A stretch of 64,000 nt of DNA from Brugia malayi (GCF_000002995.4 NW_025062479.1:20704721-20768720), one strand, 5' to 3'; shown: positions 37,301 to 49,869, numbered from the stretch's first letter. A program made the numbers and translations. Notes: generated from the letters alone by a model not told the origin.

Positions 37301-40196
37301 AGCAAAAAAAAAAAAAAAAAAAAAAAAGGAAAAAGTGAGCATAGAATTTATCACCTGTAAGTTTAAATTAGTAATGATGTTATGCTAGAAGCAATATATA
37401 CAGTTCAATAAGAAAATCCAATTTTTTATTTTTAGAATTAAACAAATATAAAGCTAATAACATTTGCTGCAAATTAAAACATTACATCACTTTTCTTGTT
37501 TATTTTAAATAAGAGAAATACGCAATAAAGAGTTGGAATTAAAATTGAAAGAAAAAGAATGAAGGAAAAAAAGTCTCTTAAAGCGTTATATTTTCTTAAA
37601 TATAACTTAAAAAACAAACTGATTTATTTAAAAAATTCCATTAACATTTAAACTTGCATACCAATAAATACTAACAATGAAGACGTACATTAATTTTTCT
37701 TACAATTATCTTAATTCCAAAAAAAAGAATAAAAAAATTATCGCTATCGAAATTTGTTCTCATCCTAAAATTGCTCAATTTTGTCCAGCAATGAGTGTAT
37801 GTTCAAATAATTGAAAATACTTCGATTTCGTTTTTTCCTTGAAAATTGTTACGAAAAGAATAACTTTTGTGTTTCCTTGGATGATAGCGAATTGAAATGT
37901 TTCGCGTTTTATCGCTAATGATATTTTTGATATGGAAAGTTACTTTTTTTTCACATCTTTATCATTTCGAATATCTTTTTCCAAAACTATCATTATTTAT
38001 TAAATTGAATTTGTCAGTGAGAAATTATCTTTCTCCACATTTTTTCATAAAACTATTATTTATCAGTAGAACTGATTTTTAAAAAATCAACAAATCCTTT
38101 TCCTTTTTCAAAAATAATCATTTCATATCTCAAAATTTCCTTATCTATATCAAACTTTATTTCCGGCAAAAAAAAAAAAAAAAAGTAGTAACAATACATT
38201 TTAAAAAGTTTACTTTAGCATAAATATTGTGCAAAAAATGTAGTGAAGTGAAAATATTCATGTAATTGATCAAAAAAAAAAAAAAAAAAAAAAAAGAAAG
38301 AAAACAGAAGTGAAAGAGAATTTTTGTGATAAGGTGAACTGCTTCTTTGATATCTTCTTAAGGATCAGATTCTCCCAAAAGATTTCAGCTTGTGCGTCAC
38401 ATGAAGCTACTACTACTCATTTCCGCTTTTAACAACAAAATGTTGACGTAACATTTCAAAAAAAAGAAAAAATAGTATGTAGAAAAAAGTGTATTATCTC
38501 TTGACTCATCAAAATCATGAAAAAAAAAAAGAACTTCATTATAAACAAGAGCTATCATAGCCTCTGTTTACACTAACTTTTCGTTTTTTTTTTTTTTCTT
38601 TTCTTTTTATTAAACTATGAAATAAAATTACAAATCCATTAAGTAAGCAAGTGATTAAATTAATAAAAATCATTGAGGATAGTACAGCTGGAGCAGCAAA
38701 TATAATAACTTTCTATCACAGTGATAAGTAACTATGATAAAATTATTCGATTATCACAACAGCCAACAATGACAATATCTTATCATGACAGTTGCTAGCA
38801 TAATGTCCTGACATGATAATGACAATGATAACGTATTGTATATTATTCAGTTTGCTTTATTATTTGTCTATAATTTAAAAAAAAAAAATGAAAAAAAGAC
38901 AGAAAGAGAGAATGTAAAAAGTTAGGTAAAGGATTAGTTAAGAAAGAAAGAAGGAAATGATTACGACAGATGGTTGCTTACTCAAAATCCCATTTTTATA
39001 TATAAAAAAAAAAGGAATGAACAATAAGATAGCGACTTAGTTTCCTCAGTGAACTTCATTTGATGATTAAGGAACGAAATTCAGTTAAGGTATAGAGTGA
39101 TACGACATGTTTTTGCTGTTATTATTGTTAACATAGCTTAATGATATAACAATTTTTCTGTCAAACGAAGTTGGTTGAATGAGAGGAATGAACTTTAAAT
39201 TTAATCTATCATAGTATTGTAGAAATATGAAAAGAAGAGAAAAAAAGATATTAAAGAATCAAATGAATCATTCAAACTAAACACTGTTTTTATTCTTAAA
39301 GATTCAAAGTTAATCATCCTAACCAAAAGATTTTTGAAGATAATCTTATCTAAAAGATTTTCAGATCACAAATAATTTTGCATCATTTGGAATTAGACTC
39401 TCTTTCAATCTCTGCATTTATAACATGAAATAATATTACGTATACTAATTTGGATATATTGTGACAGTATAACTTTCCAAATGAAACTAATTACAAAAAT
39501 AATTTCTAATTAAAAATACATTGCTATATGAAATATGTGGAAAATATTTAGTCAAAAGACTATATATATTGAATTTCATTCCTCTTAATTTCTTCATATT
39601 TAAAAATGAAAATTTTGTTAAATGGTCAAAATGAGAAACTTAAACCGACTAAATGAAGATTCCTCAATTAGAATGAATGCAAACCGGATATGGCCGGTCA
39701 TGAACCAAATAAACGAAATGATTTGCTCGAAAAAAGAATTGGTAAAAGGAATGCAAGAAGATATGAAGTTTTCATGCAAGAAAATCACCGAGCATAGCTA
39801 ATTTCTGTTAGTAATTGCGCAAATGGCTTCCACCCAGATAATTAACAATTCGGCAAATGCTAATTTTTAAGATAAAGTTTTATTTTTTTTTTTCACAAAC
39901 TTTCTTCATAATCTTTGCAATCATGATAACAGATGTTTAGTTAAGAATTTAAATATTTTCTAGTTTCACTTCTATTCCTTTTCCAAAAATCTACAAAACA
40001 CTTTCTTTTAGGCATAAGACAGTCTTGGCTCAAAACTACAAAATCAAATCTAAAATATGTTGCATTTAAATTTCCCAACTAAAAAAAATTGAATTATGCT
40101 AAATGTAAACTATGAAATAATTCTAGCCAACATCATAACGATTTTTTTTTTCTTTTTAAAGATAGGAATAGCAAGGAAAAAATAAAAGAGAAAGGA

Positions 40197-40230
<34 letters not shown>

Positions 40231-43200
40231 TACTTTACGTGGTGAATGTGAAGCAACTGAACTGCTACTACTTACGCCAATATCGTCATAATACTTCTTC
40301 ACATTTATCTATAATTTATAAGACCTTAAATTCTTAAAATTTAACAAGAGCTTATAAAAATAGATAAAAACAATAACAGAAATTTTAAAAGAAAAAACAC
40401 ACAAAAAATAAATTGCCATTTAATTTTTTCATTACAAAAAAATAATCATTCTATCATTAAAATTATCATTAAAAATCATATAGAATATACATAACACAGT
40501 TCCATTAAAAATGATAACCAATAATAGATAGAGCAAAAATTAAACTTTTGTTAAATAAATCACTCTGATGTGGCTTATTATTTACCATTTCGATTCACTT
40601 GCTTTGATAACAACAACAAACATTAGCGCACTAGCAAATAGTATCCGGAACGAAAAACAAAAACAAAAAAAAAAAAAAGATTAGCCATTCGGTTAACTCC
40701 AAAAATATCCTTTGCTGTATAGTTAATGAGAACATTAACTGACGAGAATAAAAGAATATTAAATGTAGCGTAAATCAACTTAGAATATAGCTGAACGACA
40801 TGCATTTCAAAATTAATATAATATTGCACATTATACATTAAATAATCGAGCCTAAGCATTAATTCAACTCATAAATCCATCTGTAAATTCTTCCACAAAT
40901 TATTTGCGCAAAAATTTTAACAAGTTACTCATTACTACTAATAAAATTCTATAAAAATTACTCATTATTACTAATAAAGATTTAAAGATTTTTTTTATTG
41001 CTAATAAAATTTCAACAAATCATTATCACTAATATTGTTATATAGTTCTGTAACATGAGCATTATCTCATTAATTATAATGAATTATAGTATTTTAAAAG
41101 AGCATAAAATTTTAACAGTTTAGAGGAATGAAAAACAATTAAAAAAGGAGTTGCTAAATGAATGAGAAAGAGTAGGAGAGAAAGAAACAGAGAGAGATAA
41201 AAGAAATAGAAAATTTGGGATTTTCGAACTGAAAAAATATATAAAAATTACATGAATAATGTGAGAAAAATGAAACATTATATTTAATGTGACTCATTTC
41301 GGATATCACTCGAAAAACAATGTATCTGATATGAATCATTTTGGAACAGATGGCATTGCATCAACAGAAAATTTGAGTTATACAATTTCCAGTTTAATTT
41401 TTACAATTCATTTGTTAGGTAAATCAGTTGAGTGAACAGAAATACACAAAATGTTTATTCATAACCGAAATGTTTACGGTTTTTCTGTCTTTTAAAAATA
41501 AAATATGAATATACACAAACATACACACAATATTAGCTATACGTATTAACTAAGGAGAATAATAATCTTCAAATTTTCTGATAGAAAAAAGAAACTAATT
41601 GATAGAGTAGCATTCCTTTTAGCCTAACTTCACAATGACTTTATAATTAATTAAATCAAATATTAGTCTTCCTTTGGTTATAACGCTAAGTTGTTGTAGT
41701 ATTCCTTTACTTTTCAATACAATGTAAATTTCAAATAATTAAAGTCAACACATGATTATGAAGTAAATGGTCTCCCTTATTTCAAAGTTCACTATTTAGC
41801 ACTGTTTTGAGAAATGAATTATTAGATACAAATTTAAAGTGGTTACTCAAGTTAAAATTCAAAAACTAAGCAAGTTTAGTTAGCAAATAACTTACTATAC
41901 ATACCTTATTTTCAGGAAAATTTTGTCGTTCACCAAGTTCAGGTCGAAGCAGGAAAAAATCACCATCATTAATCTGAAAATATATAATTTTTTCAATGAA
42001 AACTAATTAGATTATGAAGTAATGGAAGATAATTCTTTATTATTGTAAATTTAAAACATATAAGTCGACAGAAAAATAACAATTTGGATTGTAAAAATGG
42101 TTAACACATTTTTTTCTTTTTTTGAGATATTTCAAAGAAAAATTAACGCTAAATTAGGTAATGCAAAAGAATGATAAAATTTATTTCGTCCATGAAGGAT
42201 TTTTCGACAGATTATAGCAAATATGAGTACTTATTTGTAGTATTTGTACTATTCTCATTCATATTTTTTATGCGAAACTTTTTTTTTCTTCCTTAAATTA
42301 TTCATAATGAAGCAAATAATTCGTCCAAAAAGGAAAAGAAAGAGGAAAAAAATTAGATGATGGATAAAGTCGAAAGAAAAGATGAATAATATAAACAAAT
42401 ATTCGAAGGATATTCGGTAATAAAAAATAAAAAATAACATTGAATTAGGCAAAAAATACGAAATTCAAAAAGTGCGAAATGAAACTTTTTTAAAAAAGAC
42501 AAACAAGCAATGTTATTCACTCTATTTGTAATAGATTTATTTACAGACAAAATGAATAAAAATAAATCTTCACAACTTCTGATTTTAAAAACTATTAACA
42601 TCTGTTTTGCTCATTGTTAACATATGAAGCAACAACAACCTTTTAAACATATTTTCAAACATTCTTGTTACTTTGTTGATGAAAAAAATGAGAAAAGGAA
42701 GTTCTCGGACTTTTATAGGAAATGTAGTACATGCGGGACGATCTTTGATCTTCTATCTTGGAATAGTTTAATTCTAAACAAAAGGCGGTTAATTTCAAAA
42801 ATGTAAATGAAATTTGATTTTTGCACACAAAAAAGAGCGACAGGAAAGTTATAAAATAATACAAAGCAAATTTGTCAAATAGACAAAATAATCTTTGAAA
42901 AAGTATTGAGGGGAAGAAGTTGAAAAATTACATTTCAAAAACTTATTGAAGGATGGCATTTATGTTTGAAATGTTAGGCTTTATTTCATATTTCAAGTTT
43001 GATTTTTCTACTTCTTCGTTATCGCTGCACATTTCAATATGCTTTGCTGCACGTAACATGTTTAAAGTATAGTTAGAGAAAAGGCATTTTTCTTATTATA
43101 TTGAAAGGCCTTTTTTGTCAATATTGATAATGATGCTTCAGAGTATTCTATGTAAAGAAATCAATTGATGAATTGCAGGAATTAGTCAGGCGAGCAAAAA

Positions 43201-46200
43201 AAATAATATGAAATAGTTGGTTAAAATTTATTTTGGAAATGATTCAGAATGTTATGTGCAAGAATTCTGTTCTATTTTATCTCTTCCTAATAAACAATTA
43301 ATAAAATATTTAATAAGATAAAAATATTATTCAAATAAATGATAAATTTTAACTTCAATCACTGATAAATGGAATAATTCTTTTTTCTTAATGAATGAAT
43401 AATTCTTTTTTCTTTTTCTTATAAAAACGAGCAAATAGATAGATTAAAACTTAGTGCTCAAGAAGTACAATTGTAGTATATACATCATAACCATGTATAT
43501 ACACATAATATTATTTATATCTATAATATTAAAGAAAAAGAAAAATTTCTGTGAAAAAATTACCACAGTTCGTTCATATGTTTGCAAATTTTCATCGAAT
43601 CCACATTCAGTCTGAAAAAAAAGCAATTAACCAGCAAAATTATGTAACCAAGTTTTAATAAGTAATTTAATAAATATTTTAGCTTTTTAATCAAAAAAAA
43701 AAAATAAAACAAATTTTGAGTCTAACTATTATAAAGCTTTGAAAGTTTTAAAATACATTTTTTACATGAAACTATTAATATATATCTTTAAAGTAATTGA
43801 TTTTTATTTATCCATATATACATTTTAATCGATAATTCATATTTAAAAAAAGCATTGCAATAGTTTTACAGAGCAAAATAAGATGTTTTCTAGTTTGTCC
43901 AGGACCAGAAAAATACTGGTTTCCGGAAAAATTGTTAACGTTATTTCTAAATCACAAACATTTTGAATCCGTGTGCAAATATTATTTCGGTGACTGTTTA
44001 ATGTAAATATAACCAGCAGCAGTTCTCATCACTCATGAACAATGCATTTTGAGTGAAAAAAATAATAATAGAATAAATTTCCAAACTTCAACTATTTATA
44101 ATTGCTAATTCGTTGACTGAGTAAAATGATAACATTTTGTTTAACTGAACTAAAATTCTAAAATACGGTTGACTAGTCCCAAATGCTCCACAACATAATC
44201 ATTTGTTAATCAGTAATATCACACATTGTTAATCAGTAATACAACACATTTTGATCTTTGTTGCACTATTCGGTCAGACATATATTACTTTTCAGAATCA
44301 ATTAATAATTTCCGATTATACAATAAGTTCATTTAATATCATAAATTGATTGCAAAGGAAAAAAAAAGTTTAATAATTTTTTAATCAAAAAAAGGTAAGT
44401 GTGATTAATTAGCTGGGCAAGATAGAAATGTAAATATAAAAACATATTTTTTTAAAAAAAAAGATACTAAAAAACGGTAAACTTTACATGTGTACTAAAA
44501 TTCGATATTATATCATTTTCAATATAAGAAAAACAATTACAGCCCTTTTTTTCTTATCATTTCTGCTACTTAATAGATCTCTTCTATTTTTAACAAACTG
44601 TAGAAATATAGATAAGTAGATAAATAATTATATCATTTTTAATCCAAGAAAAATGTTTTTTTCTTCTTACCACTTCTATTATTTAATAGATTTCTTTTAA
44701 TTTACTGAAAATAAAATATGAAAAAGAAAGAAAAAGCAAAAAAAGGTGAATAAATAAATGTAATTGACATTGAGGAAGTATTAAGAAATGTCGAGAAACC
44801 TCTTGAACTTACATTGGTATAGTACATAGGGAAATTCATAACATAGTGTACAACACATCCAAGAAATATACTCATTTAAAAGATCATTAATGCCATTATT
44901 AAACAAGATGTTTAACAAAAAATTTTAAACTACCAGCATTAAATGCTACTCACTACTACTGCATAAAATGACTCCTAATATTATAAATAAGGTAAATTGG
45001 TTAAATTTATTGCAATTATTTGAGAAATTTTGAAAACAAACATAAATCATAGTGAATTTCTCCGAATCAAAATTCTTTAAAAAAAAAAAAAAAAAAAAAA
45101 AAATGTTTCTACAGAAGTTAATACATAAATTTCAATTGTATAAATCCAGAGAATTTTTTAATCATTCCTCATTTTGGAGAATAAAAACATTATTATTTAT
45201 TTTTTCTACTATCACTTATTATCTAATACAATACACAACACTTAGTGTTTGGAACAGGAATGTGAATACTCATTGCATATTTACAACAGCGCGCCAATAT
45301 CAACAATACATACTAATGAAATGTGACAAATACCAGATGAGAGGAAAAATTTTCACTCTCATTTATTTTTCTCATATTGATATAAAATGTTACGTTGCAT
45401 CTAAATAACTACTACTTAGCATTGAATGAAAACATTAAGGAAATTTCATTGCTTGCTTATCAAACACTAATTTACATCACTGATTTATCATGTAGTATTA
45501 TTCATTGATCCTTAATGAATTATCGTTGTATCATTTATATTCACATTACTATCAATGAAACATAGCTTTTTTTTCTTGCTACTTCTCAGCAAACTTAACT
45601 ATGCTACTAGATAATAATGAAAATTATTTGCTATAAAATATTCATTGACTTTCTCAAATGAGAATCAGAATACAGTAGGTGATATCCGAATACATTTCAC
45701 TTAGTTTTAATTAGTGAAATCTTCATCCAAAAACAACAACTCTCAGTAAAATCCACAGCCAATTACAGATAAATCTCAACTATGATGGGGAGCAATTTAG
45801 AAAGCGAAATTATAAAAAGTTGATGAAGTGAAAGAAAAAAGTGTACGAGAAATTGGGATCCTTTTGATTAAATTTATTTGCTAAACAAGTGCATTTCTTT
45901 TTTTCTAAGATAGAATAGAGTCAAGAACATACCATTAAATTAGCTTTTCGAATCAGTCGTCGTATTGGAAAGGCCATACAACCGAGCATTTGTTTCCGCC
46001 TGTAAAAAGAATTGGAAAAGAAAGAAAACTAATATAATTGTGTAAAAAAGTAACAAATCTTGATAATGCATGAATAGAATTGAAATTCTAATTCCACCAT
46101 GCTAAGACAATATATTAATTTATTGAGTTCTTCTTGCATTAAGATATTTCCAATGACAATTTTACCAACGAACTGGACTGAATAAATGGTTAAAATTTTT

Positions 46201-46548
46201 CTTTTTTTTCCAAAATATTATTGCTCTAATCGAAAACACCGCAATAATATCGCACAGAATAATTGAATAATTCTGACTGATACACGTGTATATATCATTA
46301 CTTATATCACTGGCACTTTTCAAACCAACTGATAAGAAAATCTGAATCAATGATAACTTGAACTTAAATTGAGTCTAGCCACCAACTGCACTAATCGAAG
46401 CTATTTAGTTTTCTGGTAGTAAATGGCATGAGTTTATACAGTGAACTGTCCAGGCATTTCAGCAAAAAAAAAAAAAAAAAAAAAAAAAGCAAAAACATTT
46501 AAAGTTCATTTCAATTAAATTCTTTAAATTACAGTTATAATTTTTAAA

Positions 46549-46597
<49 letters not shown>

Positions 46598-49500
46598 GAG
46601 AGGAAGAAGCTTACACTGAATTTCCCGCATTGGTAATCCATACACTAACGCTTAATAAATCATGATGACGATAATGATTTCGCCGTAACTGACTGAAAAT
46701 ATTGCTAATATATGAAAGCAATTAATATTTTAATTTAAACTTCCAAGAAACATTTGTTGCCATTTTTAGATGTGAGATGACATTTGTATTTCTAACGTTA
46801 GCTTTTAATAAAGTACATTTATCAAGACAACCATCGCTACTTTTTAATCGTATGTTTTGTGATTATATACTTACAATGTAAAATTCTCATGAAATTGAGG
46901 ACGATTGCTGAGAAGTACAAGACGAGTACGAAAGCTTTTTTCTTGAGCATTATGACTAAAACGATCCTCCGAACTTGATCGTATCCGTTTATTGTATACC
47001 GGATTGGGTCTTATTTCAATCTAGATTAAAATAATAATCAAAGACTGGAAACTTATTTTAAAAAGGTTGTAAGCGGGGAGATTTTAAGTTTTCGCTCTGA
47101 AACAAACAGTGATGAAAACTTATATCATTGATCGCAATATGTTTTCACCACCGTATATCTCACATCTTCACAGAGTTTTTCACTCTGAGCAATCTGTGCA
47201 AATTTGCAAAGAGAAAGATGAGAAAAGTAAATAATGAGCATGAACATATATAGGATGAAAACTATAATATTTGAAAATTGAAGGACATAATAAGATTATA
47301 TCACATCATAAAGAGAACCAAATGAAAATGTTAGACCAATGTGACAAATTAAGAGGATTTCTGAATGACATGGAATTAATTGAGAGATCCAGGAATAAGC
47401 TAAAACTAATACATGCTAAAATACAGATAAATGTTAGTTTCGTTCAACAACTGATAAAGTGTGCACAAAACGGGAAACTGATGAAATGAAGGAAGAAATC
47501 TTGAGCCAAAATGCAATAGAATGGACAATCATAGAATAATTTTTAAAATGGTTTAGTAAATAATTTTTAAAATGATGGAACTCACCCGAACATATGAAGA
47601 GGCTTGCGAAATTGCAGGATCCAGAAAATATACTGCTCGTACAACACTAACAGTTAAATAACATCCAGAAATTGACATCGTCAATTCCAGTTTACCTTTG
47701 CAACCAATTCTACGAGCAAACGGCGTTGGTAGTCCAAAATGATCTGATTTCCAATTTATACTCGACAAGCAACCATTAGAAAGAACTTCTGACTGTGGTC
47801 GACTCCAATCCTTTCGAGGAGTTTGCTAAAATTATAAATTTCGAAGGACTATAAAATTATAAGTAAAATTGCAAAGGATTGTAAAGCTAAACAGTAATAT
47901 AAAATACAAACTATTTGTAAGTTATGTGTATAATGGAAGATCAGACAAGAACAAGAACGGTCAAATTAGCAGGAAATTTTAAACTGTCAATTCCTTAAAA
48001 AGTCTTTAAACTTTTCAGTTTTTAGGTTACATTAAATTTCTTCAATAACCTTTGAGACAATTTACCTCTTCAAAAAAACTTGCAGGTCTCTCCAATGTAT
48101 CATACATTATATTATTAAACGCGCTGAGAACAGAATTCCGACAACGTCTACTTGGTGACACTGATGTTGCAGGAGTTGATGTTGATATAGTCTAAAAGTA
48201 TCGAGAATCATTTGCTGTGAATTCCTTTCTTTATTTCTTTAAATTTTATGACAAAGAGTAGACAACAATTCTAATAAATATAATTACCTTCAAATGATGA
48301 GGATTTGTTTTTGGTAAACCAATAGAAGTTGCTGTTGACGTAGCTAATGGATGCCAATTCCTAGTCAGTTGCAATGAGGGTACTTTCGGGATTTCATCAG
48401 ATGCATCATTGATTGGTGATAGTTCCTAGGTTAGTTATGAAAAATATCACCGCTTTAGACTTGAAATTTTATGAATAAACTTTATGAGCAATGTCAAATA
48501 AACATAAGTTGACATAGTAAGCTAAGTTTCTTTGAAGTACACATTTTTGAAACATAAGTACACGTCTCTTATAACCTTTTCTCGGTTAGCCATATGATTA
48601 TATTAAATATTTATGGGACATTTTATTTACCTCAATCATGCTTAAACCTCGAAGTAATGAGGGAGGAGGAGAACGATGCCTTCGGTCGCTAAATTCAGAA
48701 TCATCATCCTCATTTGTTGTTTCAGTTTCATAGGACGATGAATGATCAATCGGTGTTATCATTGGCAGTGACCCATAACGTGTTCGTGCGCGAGCTCCAA
48801 TTCCACAAGGTACTTGGCTTCTTCGTGTTCTGAAATACGGTGAATTAAGATGAATCGTTCCGAATTAGTCGAAATGATTGCTAATGTGGAAAAGATGAGC
48901 AAAAACTGTGCTTTAAAATTGTTTTAATACCTGATTACTTGGGATTTGGAAGATATTTGTAAAGAAAAAAATCAAACCTCATTGTAGGCTTATTTATCCA
49001 ATTGCGGTTAGCGCCTCGAACAACCGGTATTGGTTGACAAAAGTCACTATCGGAGGTAAGATCAGAAACACTTTCCATCGCCGTATCTTAAGTTTTAATC
49101 TTTGATAAAGCAAAAAATATTGACCAATACTTATTTTGGTAGCGCTTCCAAATTCGGCTGACGTACTTTTTTTCACTCGAAGGCTGCTTATCGATATTTA
49201 TTTGATGGATATTAATTTATTTGACCTTGGACTATCTCGCCTAATTGAAATAAGACCTATAAAAATTTTATCAATTTAACCGCCAATGCGGCTTCTCCTT
49301 AAAAATTTCCGTGGAGGTCATACAAAATTAGTACATGGAGTTAAATCAAAATTCCTCAATAAATTTGAAACTTCTCCTCATAATAGGGGCACACCTTTTG
49401 CGTCGAAAAATCAGCAGTCCTTTTCAGACAATTTTTTAAATATTTCAGAGCAAATAGTGAAATAAATAACAATTTTAATTTAATTCAGTCAAATAAAACT

Positions 49501-49848
49501 TTTAGAACCCTTTACGTCAATGTTATTTTTTTTAAACGATGAATATGACCAATTATTCGCTTGCTATGTTTAATTAATTTAAAGAATTTTGTAGGAGAAA
49601 AAATGGAATAATTTTTGAACTTTATTTCTTAAGTTTAAACACCAAATCCTTAGTAACATCTCATTATTAAAATAATTGTTGATATACATACCTTTAGGAT
49701 AATCATAAAACTCATCATCACTTTCTGAACTTAAATTCATCAGTAATTCATCACGTTTTCGTTCATTTCGACCACGTTTTCGTTCATTGTAACGATTCAA
49801 TGAAGTAGATGATCGTGAATTGATAAAAACACCATATGGATCATTCAT
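31345..49848 (-). CDS. rgs-7: C2-RGS protein, regulator of G-protein signalling (RGS3/RGS-7 type), 19 exons
   Basis: Exons (minus): 49848-49692, 49086-48978, 48829-48631, 48425-48288, 48191-48066, 47825-47586, 47020-46875, 46692-46615, 45999-45933, 43611-43564, 41973-41905, 40308-40234, 34180-33811, 33449-33343, 32928-32816, 32593-32463, 32261-32092, 31832-31603, 31408-31345; 2,637 nt, 878 codons. Residues 1-280 are polar, Ser/Arg/Asp-rich, probably disordered. C2 domain about 287-445 (GKLELTMSISG through GCMAFPIRRL to DGDFFLLRPE); SSYVR replaces the usual DPYVK, so calcium binding is doubtful. A polar linker carries nine His at 501-509. RGS domain about 713-835: E741-N742 (FSDENVDFW), N783 (EVNLD) and DSYRRFL (819-825) match the Galpha-contacting residues of RGS4. 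RGS domains speed GTP hydrolysis by Gi/Gq-class Galpha; C. elegans RGS-7 acts on GOA-1 in spindle positioning. An in-frame TGA 24 nt upstream of the ATG supports the start; an earlier 5' exon is possible. Confidence 0.9.
34106..34132 (-). repeat. CAT/CAC run encoding nine histidines in RGS exon 13
   Basis: Eight CAT codons and one CAC in frame, preceded by two Arg codons and followed by Asn-Gln. It falls in the polar linker between the C2 and RGS domains. A near-pure triplet run of this kind is prone to length variation between individuals. Confidence 0.95.
34175..34186 (-). promoter_or_regulatory. Acceptor abutting an in-frame ATG, possible internal trans-splice start
   Basis: Exon 13 of the RGS gene begins, after the acceptor TTTTAG, with ATA followed directly by ATG (34,177-34,175) in the reading frame. 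It follows a 6-kb intron. If a spliced leader were added here, the mRNA would encode about 393 residues with the RGS domain but no C2 domain. Short RGS-only isoforms are known for mammalian RGS3. In the long form the same site is an ordinary cis acceptor. Confidence 0.35.
39622..39801 (+). CDS. Possible small ORF, 59 codons, antisense in RGS intron 12
   Basis: ATG at 39,622, TAA at 39,799-39,801, preceded by an in-frame TAA. Its composition differs from chance frames nearby: mixed Arg, Glu, Asp, Met, Trp and Pro (for example NRLNEDSSIRMNANRIWPV, then KKELVKGMQEDMKF) with little Phe or Ile. It is predicted helical and soluble, with no signal peptide. I recognise no family. It may be a real small gene, a decayed gene or mobile-element fragment, or chance. 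Confidence 0.25.
   Translation: MVKMRNLNRLNEDSSIRMNANRIWPVMNQINEMICSKKELVKGMQEDMKFSCKKITEHS
40198..40228. repeat. A31/T31 homopolymer abutting a splice donor
   Basis: On the coding (minus) strand the donor of RGS exon 12 is AAA|GTAAGT, and the last T of GTAAGT is the first of 31 consecutive T residues. It is among the longest homopolymers in the window. Confidence 0.9.
40925..41035. repeat. Tandem repeat, 33-bp unit, about 2.5-3 copies
   Basis: TTACTCATTA-TACTAATAAA begins at 40,925 and 40,958; a more diverged copy (TTGCTAATAAAATTTCAACAA) follows at about 40,998. It lies in intron 11 of the RGS gene. Confidence 0.65.
44203..44248. repeat. 23-bp tandem duplicate
   Basis: TTGTTAATCAGTAATA begins at 44,203 and again at 44,226, each followed by a CACA-type end. 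Two copies, nearly identical. Confidence 0.8.
44506..44700. repeat. Diverged tandem duplication, unit about 120 bp
   Basis: Both copies carry TATATCATTTT-AAT, AAGAAAAA, TTTTTTCTT, ACTTCT and TTTAATAGAT-type blocks in the same order. TATCATTTT starts at 44,511 and 44,631. It is intronic and shows no coding potential. Confidence 0.65.
46555..46587. repeat. (AT) dinucleotide microsatellite, 33 bp
   Basis: Uninterrupted AT alternation in RGS intron 8, about 27 nt past the exon-8 donor GTGTAAGC on the minus strand. Confidence 0.95.
47322..47489 (+). CDS. Possible small ORF, 55 codons, antisense in RGS intron 6
   Basis: ATG at 47,322 and TGA at 47,487-47,489; the frame also stays open 17 codons upstream without an ATG. 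The peptide begins MKMLDQCDKLRGFLNDM and is rich in Lys, Glu, Leu and Asn with a helical, coiled-coil-like pattern. It fills part of a 565-bp intron on the opposite strand to the RGS gene. I recognise no family and see no splice sites or promoter for it. It may be chance, a decayed fragment or a small gene. Confidence 0.2.
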   Translation: MKMLDQCDKLRGFLNDMELIERSRNKLKLIHAKIQINVSFVQQLIKCAQNGKLMK

Positions 49849-49869
49849 TGTCCCTTTATCACATACCAC

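Larger units (their letters stand above)
34181..40233 (-). other. 6-kb intron 12 of the RGS gene
   Basis: It separates the exon encoding INVKKYYDDIGVSS from the His-rich exon. Contents: many homopolymers, a 31-base T run beside the donor, a near-perfect inverted repeat around 38,780-38,817 (TATCATGACAG / CTGACATGATA), and a plus-strand 59-codon frame at 39,622-39,801 listed separately. Its size and position make it a plausible place for a second promoter, but no promoter motif was convincing. Confidence 0.6.
43612..45932 (-). other. 2.3-kb intron 9 of the RGS gene
   Basis: Non-coding, between the exon ending the C2 core (FPIRRLIRKANLM) and the 48-nt exon encoding TECGFDENLQTYERTV. It holds a 23-bp duplicate at 44,203-44,248 and a ~120-bp tandem duplication at 44,506-44,700. 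The plus-strand frame at 45,052-45,408 starts in a poly-A run and shows no domain. Confidence 0.6.

Noticed and set aside
42624..42806. Plus-strand 60-codon frame with CSTCG
   Set aside because: One CxxC is not enough for a zinc domain; the frame is in an RGS intron and the opposite strand is equally open.
45052..45408. Plus-strand 118-codon frame
   Set aside because: The N-terminal part is poly-Lys from a homopolymer; the rest has no recognisable domain or splice context.
49849..49869. Extension of RGS exon 1 upstream to GTG at 49,869
   Set aside because: There is no ATG in this extension and an in-frame TGA precedes it; the ATG at 49,848 is the first in frame.
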